A stretch of DNA of 8,319 nucleotides from an uncultured bacterium (GTDB lineage Bacteria; Patescibacteriota; Patescibacteriia; Patescibacteriales; UBA12465), in contig CAIVBF010000133.1 in NCBI GenBank assembly GCA_903904095.1, positions 1 to 8,319 of the forward strand, written 5' to 3'. Position numbers and translations under genes: made by a program. This document shows positions 1 through 6,344 of the stretch, piece by piece (position 1 is the first letter of the stretch; every line of letters begins with the position of its first letter). Below the pieces are notes generated by a model. The model had not been told where the DNA came from. It searched no databases and worked only from the letters and a program-made list of their open reading frames with translations.

Positions 1-1
1 G

Positions 2-1330
2 AAATATATAATTTTAAAAAATAAAATCGCTTTAAAAATAAATACCGATATTGGTATTCATTCTGATTTAAACAAAGCTAAGAACTTAATTAATCAGAAG
101 AATAATATAATTGCTTGGATTTTATCTCTGGCTGCTTGCGAGATTGAAGAAAATTTAGCGCCGAATAAAATTAAACAGATGATTGTCAACAATATGTTTG
201 ACAGTCTATCTAAAAATATAAAGCTTCCAGCCGATCTTCCTTATGATGATGATTTAGCGATTCAAATTTATTTAAGTATTGATCGAAATTTTTTAAAGTT
301 TGACGAAGAAATGTTAAACTTCGTTTTATTTAAATATTATAATGGTGAATGGTTAAACATTAATTCAACCGGAACTTTATCGGACGCTGAAATTTCACAA
401 ATTGAAAAAATCGCCACCAATCTAATTGAAATAAAAAGGGTTATTAATGACCAGCTGATTCATCCTTTAGCTAAGCAGCTTACCAGGATTGTTCGTGTTT
501 ATTCCTTATACTTTTCAATTTTGTCGGAAACAGTTGAAAATAGTCCGGTTAAGATGTATGCCGAACTGCAAAATGGTGAGAAAGCCTATACAAACGCCTT
601 AAAAAAGGTTTGCAATAAAAAATATGTTAAGGCAAAGAATCGCTTGTGGCGCGCGGCCGTTCGCAGTATTATTTATATTTTCTTAACAAAATCTATTTTT
701 GTTGTTCTCATTGAAGTGCCGGCAATTCAATGGTTTGGTGAAAAATTAAATTATGTTTCCCTAATGATTAATATTGCCTTTCCGGCTGTTTTGCTATTCT
801 TTATCGTTTTTCTGACCAGAATGCCAAAAGAGGAAAATACCAATAAAATTATTAGCGGCATAAAAGAAATTACGATTTTAGGCGGTGAAAAAAAACAACC
901 TATTTTACTTCGTCGTCCAACCAAACGTAAATCATTCAAGAGTTTTATATTTAATGTTATTTACGCTATTTCATTCTGCGTTTCAATTTATTTTATAATT
1001 AAACTTTTGACCTTCATTAATTTTAACTGGGTCAGTATTACAATCTTCTTGTTCTTCTTGGCTTTTGTTAGCTTTTTTAGTATTTTAACTACCCGTGGCA
1101 TAAAAGAATTGATGATTATTGAAAGAAAAGAAAATTTTATAACTTTTTTAATTGATTTATTTTACATGCCGATTATTTTGGTCGGACGCTGGTTGTCAAA
1201 TAACATTTCAAAAGTTAATGTCTTTATTTTTATTTTTGATTTTATTATTGAAGCGCCATTTAAGGTTTTGGTTGAAATCGGCGAAGACTGGACTAAATAT
1301 GTTAGGGAGCGTCGTGATAACATGGATTAA
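2..1330 (+). CDS. Unrecognised multi-helix membrane protein, 5'-truncated by the window edge
   Basis: The reading frame is open from base 2 to the TAA at 1328-1330, giving 442 visible residues. The first ATG at 179 is therefore probably internal: the 59 codons before it read like ordinary protein (for example NIIAWILSLAACEIEENLAP) and no start signal precedes 179. Residues ~1-215 (numbered from base 2) are soluble, mixed-charge and probably helical. After them come hydrophobic stretches at ~220-239, 251-272, 316-339 and 343-362, and two more at ~379-396 and 405-424 that may be membrane or amphipathic helices. A basic, lysine/arginine-rich loop lies at ~285-315. The tail (WTKYVRERRDNMD) is charged. 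The stop lies two bases before rsmI, so the two are probably co-transcribed and perhaps translationally coupled. I recognise no family and see no catalytic motif. The layout is a cytosolic N-terminal domain on a membrane anchor, and the function is unknown. Confidence 0.8.
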   Translation, partial: KYIILKNKIALKINTDIGIHSDLNKAKNLINQKNNIIAWILSLAACEIEENLAPNKIKQMIVNNMFDSLSKNIKLPADLPYDDDLAIQIYLSIDRNFLKFDEEMLNFVLFKYYNGEWLNINSTGTLSDAEISQIEKIATNLIEIKRVINDQLIHPLAKQLTRIVRVYSLYFSILSETVENSPVKMYAELQNGEKAYTNALKKVCNKKYVKAKNRLWRAAVRSIIYIFLTKSIFVVLIEVPAIQWFGEKLNYVSLMINIAFPAVLLFFIVFLTRMPKEENTNKIISGIKEITILGGEKKQPILLRRPTKRKSFKSFIFNVIYAISFCVSIYFIIKLLTFINFNWVSITIFLFFLAFVSFFSILTTRGIKELMIIERKENFITFLIDLFYMPIILVGRWLSNNISKVNVFIFIFDFIIEAPFKVLVEIGEDWTKYVRERRDNMD

Positions 1331-1332
1331 TT

Positions 1333-2046
1333 ATGAGCACTTTATATGTAGTGGGAACGCCAATTGGTAATTTAGAAGACTTAACTATGCGCGCTCTGCG
1401 TATTTTTGGGGAGGTTGATTTTATTCTTTGTGAGGACACGCGAGTAACTCACAAACTTTTAAGCCACTACGAAATTAAAACTCCGACTATCTCATATCAC
1501 CAGCATTCCGGCGATTTAAAAATCGGCAGAATTATTGATTTATTGCGAAGTGGGAAAAACCTAGCTCTAGTAACTGACGCCGGCACGCCGGGGATTTCCG
1601 ACCCGGGCGGGAAATTAGTTTCAATGGTGCGCCAGGAGTTTGCGAAATTAGAAAAAAATCATGATGGCATTGAAAGCGTTAAGATTGAAAGCGTGCCTGG
1701 GCCAGCGGCCATAACAACAGCCGTTTCAATTGCCGGAGCGGGATTAGACCGTTTTTTATTTTTAGGATTTTTGCCTAATAAAAAGGGAAGACAGACGATG
1801 CTTAAAGAGATTAGCGCTAGTGAATATCCGGTTATCGTTTATGAATCAAAGCATCGTATCATTAAATTATTGGAAGAACTGGAAAAATTTAATGCCAATA
1901 AAAACCCATATAAAGTTACGGTCTGTCGCGAACTGACAAAGATGTTTGAAAGTGTTTATGAGGGAAGCGTGGCGGAAATTTTAGCCGAATTAATGAAAGA
2001 TCAAAATAACCTAAAAGGTGAATTTGTTGTTATTATTAAAAAATAA
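1333..2046 (+). CDS. rsmI: 16S rRNA (cytidine(1402)-2'-O)-methyltransferase RsmI
   Basis: RsmI uses S-adenosylmethionine to methylate the 2'-hydroxyl of C1402 in the decoding centre of 16S rRNA. The 237-residue protein shows the family motifs in order: GTPIGNLED (8-16) near the N-terminus, CEDTR (33-37), LVTDAGTPGISDPG (79-92), VPGPAA (121-126), FLGFLP (143-148), VYESKHR (169-175), CRELTKMFE (198-206) and KGEFVVII (228-235). It belongs to the tetrapyrrole-methylase fold. It ends right after the core, about 50 residues shorter than the E. coli enzyme, so the C-terminal extension is absent. The linker between DPG and VPGP is about a dozen residues longer than in E. coli and contains an IESVK/IESV duplication. 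The ATG at 1333 gives a canonical N-terminus. No Shine-Dalgarno sequence precedes it and the upstream stop is two bases away, which suggests coupling. metG follows after 12 bases. Confidence 0.95.
   Translation: MSTLYVVGTPIGNLEDLTMRALRIFGEVDFILCEDTRVTHKLLSHYEIKTPTISYHQHSGDLKIGRIIDLLRSGKNLALVTDAGTPGISDPGGKLVSMVRQEFAKLEKNHDGIESVKIESVPGPAAITTAVSIAGAGLDRFLFLGFLPNKKGRQTMLKEISASEYPVIVYESKHRIIKLLEELEKFNANKNPYKVTVCRELTKMFESVYEGSVAEILAELMKDQNNLKGEFVVIIKK
1669..1695 (+). repeat. Short in-frame tandem duplication inside rsmI
   Basis: ATTGAAAGCGTT (1669-1680) is followed three bases later by ATTGAAAGCGTG (1684-1695), 11 of 12 bases identical. The repeat encodes IESVK-IESV (residues 113-121) and falls in the part of the RsmI linker that is longer than in E. 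coli. It looks like a 15-base slippage duplication, but chance similarity is not excluded. Confidence 0.5.
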
Positions 2047-2058
2047 AATCGATTAAAT

Positions 2059-3510
2059 ATGTCTAAGAGAAACTTCTATATCACTACGACACTCCCTTAT
2101 ATTAATTCCGACCCCCATATTGGTTTTGCGGCGGAAATTATTAAGGCCGATGTTATTGCGCGTTATCAGACACAGTGCGGCGCTAAGGTATTTTTTAACA
2201 CCGGAACCGATGAGCATGGCCTAAAAATTTATCAAAAAGCGCAAGAGGCGAAGATGCCTATTCAGGAGTATTGCGATATGTATTCCGAAAAATTCCGACC
2301 CTTAAAAGAAAAATTAAATTTAAGTTATACTAATTTTATCCGCACGACTGATAAAAATCACGTCAAAGCGGCGCAAGAATTTTGGCGACGCTGTGAAGCA
2401 AATGACGATATTTATAAGAAGAATTATAGCGTTAAATACTGTGTTGGCTGCGAAATGGAAAAGACTGATTCCGATTTGGTTGACGGGCGCTGTCCGCTGC
2501 ACCCGAAAGCGGAATTAGAAATCATTGAAGAGGAAAATTATTTTTTTCGTTTTTCAAAATATCAAGCCAAACTTTTAGCCCTTTATGAGTCTAAAAAAGA
2601 TTTTGTTTTGCCGGCCCATCGCTTAAAAGAAGTTAAAAATTTTATTGAATCCGGTTTGCAGGATTTTAGTATCTCAAGGTTAAAGTCAAAAATGCCCCAT
2701 GGTATTGCTGTTCCTGGCGATGATACTCAAGTTATGTATGTCTGGTTTGACGCGCTTGTTAACTATATTTCTTGCCTTGGCTGGCCGGAGAGTGAGGCTA
2801 ATAAGGAAGGGGATTATAAAAAATACTGGCCCGGTCTTCAGGTTTGCGGTAAGGATAATCTAAGACCGCAAAGCGCGATGTGGCAAGCGATGTTAATGTC
2901 GGCCGGTCTGCCTAATTCCGAACAGATTTTAGTTTTTGGGTTCCTAACAATCAACGGACAAAAAATAAGTAAGAGTGCCGGAAATTCCGTTGATCCATAT
3001 GAGTTAGCCGATAAATACGGGAGCGATGCTGTCCGTTATTATTTATTATCAGAAATGTCGCCCTTTGAAGACGGCGATTATTCCGAAGAAAAATTTCAAT
3101 TGCGCTATAATGCCGACTTGGCCAACGGACTGGGAAACTTAAGCGCACGCGTTTCTAATTTATTAGAAAAAAATGAAATTGAAACTGGACTGAAAGTTAA
3201 TCTAGAAGGTGAATTATTTTTGGATACTAGTAAGGCGTTTGAAAAAGCGATGGCCGAATATCAATTCAATGATGCTCTGCAAATAATTTGGAATACGATT
3301 AAACTCTGTGATGAGCATTTAAGCAAAACAACCCCATGGAAATTAACCGATAAAAAAGAAATTGCGGAAATATTAAAACCTTTGTCGCAAAATATTTTAA
3401 ATATTGCCTATTTGTTAGAACCATTTATTCCAGAGAGCTCTAAAAAAATTCAAGCGCAATTCAGCGCCTTAAACATAAAAAAGGGGGATATTTTATTTCC
3501 CCGTCTATAA
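2059..3510 (+). CDS. metG: Methionyl-tRNA synthetase (MetRS), short form
   Basis: This class I synthetase charges tRNA-Met with methionine using ATP, in the cytosol. The Rossmann catalytic domain begins with FYITTTLPYINSDPHIGF (6-23), where the HIGH signature reads HIGF. TGTDEHG (48-54) follows. A single zinc knuckle sits in the connective-peptide insert: C128-x2-C131 and C145-x2-H148, the arrangement seen in the Thermus-type enzyme. GKDNLR (264-269) precedes the second signature, KISKS (302-306), a KMSKS variant. The helical anticodon-binding domain follows, with NADLANGLGNLSARV (351-365) and TPWKL (425-429), whose Trp is expected to contact the CAU anticodon. The 483-residue protein ends at LFPRL and lacks the C-terminal EMAP-II-like tRNA-binding domain of longer MetRS proteins. 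The ATG at 2059 places the catalytic motif at the usual distance. There is no Shine-Dalgarno sequence. It sits 12 bases after rsmI and 6 before the CvpA gene. Confidence 0.96.
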   Translation: MSKRNFYITTTLPYINSDPHIGFAAEIIKADVIARYQTQCGAKVFFNTGTDEHGLKIYQKAQEAKMPIQEYCDMYSEKFRPLKEKLNLSYTNFIRTTDKNHVKAAQEFWRRCEANDDIYKKNYSVKYCVGCEMEKTDSDLVDGRCPLHPKAELEIIEEENYFFRFSKYQAKLLALYESKKDFVLPAHRLKEVKNFIESGLQDFSISRLKSKMPHGIAVPGDDTQVMYVWFDALVNYISCLGWPESEANKEGDYKKYWPGLQVCGKDNLRPQSAMWQAMLMSAGLPNSEQILVFGFLTINGQKISKSAGNSVDPYELADKYGSDAVRYYLLSEMSPFEDGDYSEEKFQLRYNADLANGLGNLSARVSNLLEKNEIETGLKVNLEGELFLDTSKAFEKAMAEYQFNDALQIIWNTIKLCDEHLSKTTPWKLTDKKEIAEILKPLSQNILNIAYLLEPFIPESSKKIQAQFSALNIKKGDILFPRL

Positions 3511-3516
3511 AAAAAT

Positions 3517-4032
3517 ATGTCTATTTTTGACATCGCTTTAGTCGTTATTTTAATCGGTTTTACTTTTAGTGGCCTGTCTAAAGGTTTAATTAGGCTTCTG
3601 GGCCGCTTAGTCGGCCTTATCATCGGAGCTTATATCTCAACCCATTATTATCTATTAGTTTTTGAATGGGGAAAAAATTTAGCCGCTGGCCATGAGAATA
3701 TCGGCAAGTTAGTGGCCTTTATTCTGCTATTTGTAGTAGTAACTCGTTTAATTTATCTAGTTTTTTTCTTAATTGAGAAGTTTTTTAATTTTATTGCGAT
3801 TATCCCAGGCAGCAAATATATTAATAATATCTTCGGTGGCTTACTTGGTTTTTTAGAGGGATCTTTATTTTTAGGCTTAATTATTTTTGTTGCTTCTCGC
3901 TATACTATGCTTTCTAATGTTTTTGGTAAAGAATTGGTTGTTTCCAAAGTTGCCCCGTTTTTACTACAGATTGTAAATATTATTTTACCTTTCTTGCCTT
4001 TAACTTTAAAAACATTACAGTCATTAATCTAA
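3517..4032 (+). CDS. cvpA: CvpA-family integral membrane protein
   Basis: The 171-residue protein is very hydrophobic, with likely membrane helices at about 4-20, 28-46, 63-86 and 105-127, and a final one at 147-163. The N-terminal pattern (FDIALVVIL, then GLSKGLIRLLGRLVGLIIGAY at 19-39) and the glycine-rich segment FGGLLGFLEGSLFLGLI (106-122) fit the CvpA family, named for colicin V production in E. coli. The exact role of the family is not settled; links to envelope homeostasis have been proposed. The ATG at 3517 follows metG by six A/T-rich bases with no Shine-Dalgarno sequence, so the gene probably relies on coupling or a leader-independent start. The family call rests on overall pattern and length rather than on a catalytic motif. 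Another small multi-pass membrane protein is the alternative. Confidence 0.75.
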   Translation: MSIFDIALVVILIGFTFSGLSKGLIRLLGRLVGLIIGAYISTHYYLLVFEWGKNLAAGHENIGKLVAFILLFVVVTRLIYLVFFLIEKFFNFIAIIPGSKYINNIFGGLLGFLEGSLFLGLIIFVASRYTMLSNVFGKELVVSKVAPFLLQIVNIILPFLPLTLKTLQSLI

Positions 4033-4044
4033 AATATTAAGAGG

Positions 4045-4653
4045 ATGCTATCGTTAAAAGTAAATTTAAAAAAAATATCCGAATCAGAGATCAAGTTAAT
4101 CGTTAATGCCTTAAAGAATGGCCAGGTTTTAGTTTTGCCGACGGATACGATTTACGGTTTAAGCTGTCTGGCGAACAATGAACAAGCAATAAAAAGAATT
4201 AAAAAATTAAAGGGAAATGATAAAAATAAGCCCTTGTCTGTTTTGGTTTCAAGCATAACGATGTTAAAAAAGTATGCTTATTTATCATCCGCTCAAGAGA
4301 AAGAAATAAAAGAAATTTGGAATTTAAAAAAACGACCAACCACTATTATTTTAAAACATCGCGGTAAATTACCGGTTGTTTTAACGGGACTTTCGGATGG
4401 AATTGCCACTCGTTTGCCTAAACTAGATTTTTTAATTAAAATATTAGAGGAACTAAAAAGTCCGATAGTTTCAACGAGCCTAAATCTGACCGGAGAAGCG
4501 GTTGTTGATAATCCAAAAGATTTAATCAATTATTTTCCTTTGAGTTCCGGCAAGCCTGATTTAGTTGTTGATGCCGGAAAATGCAGCCGCCATAAAGCCT
4601 CTCAAATTATTGACTTAAGAGATAAACCTAAATTAGTAATTCTAAGAAAGTAA
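4045..4653 (+). CDS. tsaC: Threonylcarbamoyl-AMP synthase (Sua5/YrdC/YwlC family)
   Basis: This enzyme makes threonylcarbamoyl-AMP from threonine, bicarbonate and ATP. It is the first step toward the universal t6A37 modification of ANN-decoding tRNAs, and TsaD with its partners then transfers the group. The 202-residue protein is a single YrdC domain. It contains GQVLVLPTDTIYGL (26-39), KLKGNDKNKPLSVLV (54-68, the nucleotide-binding loop), GIATRLP (119-125), STSLNLTGE (143-151, equivalent to the STSAN element) and SQIIDL (187-192). The SUA5 C-terminal domain is absent, so this is the short TsaC form. The family KxR motif appears to read K56-G-N58, losing the arginine. GAGG directly abuts the ATG at 4045, too close for a normal Shine-Dalgarno. 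No in-frame ATG, GTG or TTG lies at a suitable distance downstream, so I keep 4045. It sits 12 bases after the CvpA gene and 10 before ctpA. Confidence 0.93.
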   Translation: MLSLKVNLKKISESEIKLIVNALKNGQVLVLPTDTIYGLSCLANNEQAIKRIKKLKGNDKNKPLSVLVSSITMLKKYAYLSSAQEKEIKEIWNLKKRPTTIILKHRGKLPVVLTGLSDGIATRLPKLDFLIKILEELKSPIVSTSLNLTGEAVVDNPKDLINYFPLSSGKPDLVVDAGKCSRHKASQIIDLRDKPKLVILRK

Positions 4654-4663
4654 ATATAAATAT

Positions 4664-5929
4664 ATGATTAGCAAGGATAAAATAAAGAAAATTGGTACTG
4701 TTTTTATATTATTAGTTTTTTTAGGAGCCACTTATGGACTAGGTTTTTATTTTGGTAATTATAAAAATAAATCAGTAAATGGCGTTGCTCGTTTAAATGA
4801 GAAAATGCTAGCTTATTCGGAGAATGCCGTCGCGACAACAACCGTCAGCAGCGATGATAATTTTGACTTTAATTTGTATTGGGAAGTTTGGGATAATATC
4901 AAAACCAATTACGTTAATAAAAATAAAATCAAAGATAAAGACTTATTTTATGCATCCTTGAAAGGTTTGGCTCAGGCGACTAATGATCCTTACACTGTTT
5001 TTATGGACCCAAAGGAGGCAAAAGAATTCTCCGACGATTTGGCGGGTACTTTTGAAGGAATTGGTGCTGAAGTCGGTATGCGTAATGATATTATTACGGT
5101 TATCGCTCCTTTAGACGGCATGCCTGCCCAAAAGGCGGGCCTTTTAGCGGGCGATAAGATATATGCGATTGATGGCAAATCCACCATCGGTTTAACTGTT
5201 AATGATGCGGTTAAAAATATTCGCGGACCGAAAGACACCAAGGTTGTCTTAACTATTATCCGCGGTAAAGATAAGCCAAAAGATATTACGATTGTTAGAA
5301 ATGTTATTTTCGTTAAAAGCGTAAAAACAGAAATACGCCCAGACGGAATTATGGTTATTAAAGTCAGTAATTTTAATGATGATACGGCCGGTTTGTTTGA
5401 TCAAGCGGTTGCTTTAGCGGTTGCTAAAAATCCTAAGGGAATAATTTTAGATTTAAGAAATAATCCGGGCGGGTATTTAGATACAGCTGTTTCTTTAGCC
5501 AGCGAATGGATTGAAGGCGGCATGGTTGTGTCAGAACAGTTTAATGGTAATAAAAGAAATGAATATCCATCAAACGGTAAGGCGCGTCTAAAGAATTTTA
5601 AAACAATTGTTTTAATTAATGGCGGCAGCGCTTCGGCTTCGGAGATTTTAGCCGGCGCTTTACGAGATTATAAGAAGGCGACTGTTGTCGGAGAAACAAG
5701 TTATGGCAAGGGTTCGGTCCAGACTCTAAAAGACTTAAGCGATGGTTCTTCTTTAAAGGTTACAATAGCGACCTGGATGACTCCAGCTGGCGATTATATA
5801 AATGAAAAGGGAATTAAGCCACAGATTGAAGTTAAACTAACCGAAACTGATATTAATAAAAATCTTGATCCGCAATTTAATAAAGCTTTGGAATTATTAA
5901 AAGTAAAAGAAGTTATCAAGAAGAAGTAA
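4664..5929 (+). CDS. ctpA: S41-family C-terminal processing peptidase (CtpA/Prc type), membrane-anchored
   Basis: This serine protease has a Ser-Lys dyad and cleaves protein C-termini outside the cytoplasmic membrane. A basic N-terminus (KDKIKK) leads into one hydrophobic helix at ~11-31, read as a signal anchor with the rest extracytoplasmic. The N-terminal helical segment (~70-125) includes the DPYTVFMDPKE signature (108-118). A PDZ domain spans ~128-212 and includes GIGAEVG (132-138) and AGLLAGDKIYAIDGK (158-172). The protease core has FNDDTAGLFDQA (237-248), ILDLRNNPGG (261-270), NGGSASASEILAGAL (319-333) with predicted nucleophile S324, and SYGKGSVQ (346-353) with general base K349 and Q353. 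The S-to-K spacing of 25 and K-to-Q spacing of 4 match the B. subtilis CtpB triad. At 421 residues the length is ordinary. The ATG at 4664 starts 10 bases after tsaC without a Shine-Dalgarno. It is the last gene of the rightward run and converges with the small leftward gene. Confidence 0.96.
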   Translation: MISKDKIKKIGTVFILLVFLGATYGLGFYFGNYKNKSVNGVARLNEKMLAYSENAVATTTVSSDDNFDFNLYWEVWDNIKTNYVNKNKIKDKDLFYASLKGLAQATNDPYTVFMDPKEAKEFSDDLAGTFEGIGAEVGMRNDIITVIAPLDGMPAQKAGLLAGDKIYAIDGKSTIGLTVNDAVKNIRGPKDTKVVLTIIRGKDKPKDITIVRNVIFVKSVKTEIRPDGIMVIKVSNFNDDTAGLFDQAVALAVAKNPKGIILDLRNNPGGYLDTAVSLASEWIEGGMVVSEQFNGNKRNEYPSNGKARLKNFKTIVLINGGSASASEILAGALRDYKKATVVGETSYGKGSVQTLKDLSDGSSLKVTIATWMTPAGDYINEKGIKPQIEVKLTETDINKNLDPQFNKALELLKVKEVIKKK

Positions 5930-5932
5930 ATT

Positions 5933-5965
5933 AAAAGAAAAAGAAACAGTTGGTAAGACTGTTTC
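5933..5965 (-). terminator. Intrinsic terminator for the leftward small gene
   Basis: GAAACAGT (5943-5950) and ACTGTTTC (5958-5965) form a perfect 8-base-pair stem around a 7-base loop. Read on the minus strand, the stem runs straight into TTTTTCTTTT (complement of 5933-5942), the expected U-tract. On the plus strand the stem is followed only by CTTTGTGTG. The terminator is thus best suited to transcripts of the gene at 5999-6289. It begins just four bases beyond the ctpA stop and could also slow or partly stop ctpA transcripts. Confidence 0.72.
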
Positions 5966-5983
5966 CTTTGTGTGGGTGAGAGA

Positions 5984-6004
5984 GAATAATCTTGTTGATT
6001 ATTC
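5984..6004. repeat. Second perfect inverted repeat, overlapping the stop codon of the small gene
   Basis: GAATAATC (5984-5991) and GATTATTC (5997-6004) are exact reverse complements separated by TTGTT. The right arm contains the stop codon of the leftward gene (5999-6001). Neither side is followed directly by a T-tract, so it is not itself a classic terminator. It could protect a 3' end, couple termination to the ribosome leaving the gene, or act together with the hairpin at 5943-5965. The stem is AT-rich, so stability is modest. Confidence 0.5.
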
Positions 6005-6289
6005 GTCGCTCAGGCTTTCAACGAAGCTATCTGCATAAAAAAGAGCGGATAGTGATTTTAAAAACTTTTCCATATTCTCTCCGGAAATGGATAAGAACAA
6101 ATCTTCGCTGCCAGTAAATTTTCCAGCAATTTCATGTTGATGAGTTAGCTCCTGGGCAACTTCAGGGCTATTCTCAACAATGTATTCGGCAATTTCGTTA
6201 ATGTTCACTGATTGGCATAATATGCCTTCGTCGTCAGTTAGAACAAAATTTGTACGGTTCCGATTGCTGTTCGTTTCGTTTAAATGCAT
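5999..6289 (-). CDS. Unknown small acidic protein in its own transcription unit
   Basis: This encodes 96 residues that I do not recognise. There is no signal peptide or membrane helix, so it is probably cytosolic. It is strongly acidic: 18 Asp/Glu against 5 Lys/Arg, with the acidic residues spread throughout. After a polar Asn-rich start (residues 4-14) the pattern suggests strand (FVLTDDEGILC, 15-25), helix (NEIAEYIVENSPEVAQELTH, 31-50), strand (DLFLSIS, 63-69) and helix (ENMEKFLKSLSALFYADSF, 71-89). There is one Cys (C25) and there are three His after the N-terminal one (H50, H52; H2 near the start), but no metal motif. The start is decided by a full AAGGAGG nine bases upstream, behind a near-consensus promoter. 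A terminator hairpin lies 33 bases past the stop. GC content counted over the gene is about 39%, not obviously foreign. It converges on ctpA and diverges from pyrG. The signals argue strongly that it is real and well expressed. Function is unknown; a small regulator, inhibitor or lineage-specific protein are guesses. Confidence 0.85.
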   Translation of the reverse strand: MHLNETNSNRNRTNFVLTDDEGILCQSVNINEIAEYIVENSPEVAQELTHQHEIAGKFTGSEDLFLSISGENMEKFLKSLSALFYADSFVESLSDE

Positions 6290-6298
6290 AATCTCCCC

Positions 6299-6305
6299 CC
6301 TCCTT
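6299..6305 (-). promoter_or_regulatory. Consensus Shine-Dalgarno of the small acidic protein gene
   Basis: The minus strand reads AAGGAGG here, a full seven-base match to the anti-Shine-Dalgarno tail of 16S rRNA, ending nine bases before the ATG at 6289-6287. It is extended by further G residues (GGAGGGGGG). It fixes the start of the gene and is the only strong ribosome-binding site found upstream of any start codon in this window. Confidence 0.88.
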
Positions 6306-6315
6306 TGGGTTTCGT

Positions 6316-6344
6316 TTGGTTCATGAGTTTATTTATATAACAAT
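6316..6344 (+). promoter_or_regulatory. Possible weak rightward promoter for pyrG
   Basis: pyrG needs a promoter in the 76-base divergent region because the gene on its left points the other way. The best plus-strand -10 candidates are TATATA (6334-6339) and TATAAC (6336-6341). They sit on TTATATAA (6333-6340), a palindrome shared with the leftward -10. Upstream TTGGTT (6316-6321) is a poor -35 (three matches) and its spacing to these boxes is short. It pairs better, at 16 bases, with TAACAA (6338-6343). The location is reasonable; the exact boxes are uncertain. Confidence 0.3.

Noticed and set aside
1152..1370. Plus-strand open frame of 72 codons bridging the first gene and rsmI
   Set aside because: It overlaps both well-supported coding frames and its translation does not look like a protein; no ribosome-binding site precedes it.
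3484..3502. GGGGA/TCCCC hairpin at the end of metG as a possible terminator
   Set aside because: It lies inside the coding sequence (KKGDILFPRL), has only five base pairs with a nine-base loop, and is followed by A-rich rather than T-rich sequence.
5011..5018. AAAGGAGG as a ribosome-binding site for an internal gene
   Set aside because: It encodes part of the conserved DPKEAKEF segment of the Ctp protease, and no start codon with a sensible reading frame follows at the right distance.
4990..5241. Minus-strand open frame opposite ctpA, and similar frames opposite other genes (751-939, 2320-2502, 2951-3148, 4293-4529, 7153-7338)
   Set aside because: Each lies wholly within a gene with clear family motifs on the plus strand and has no start signals; they are codon-bias shadows.
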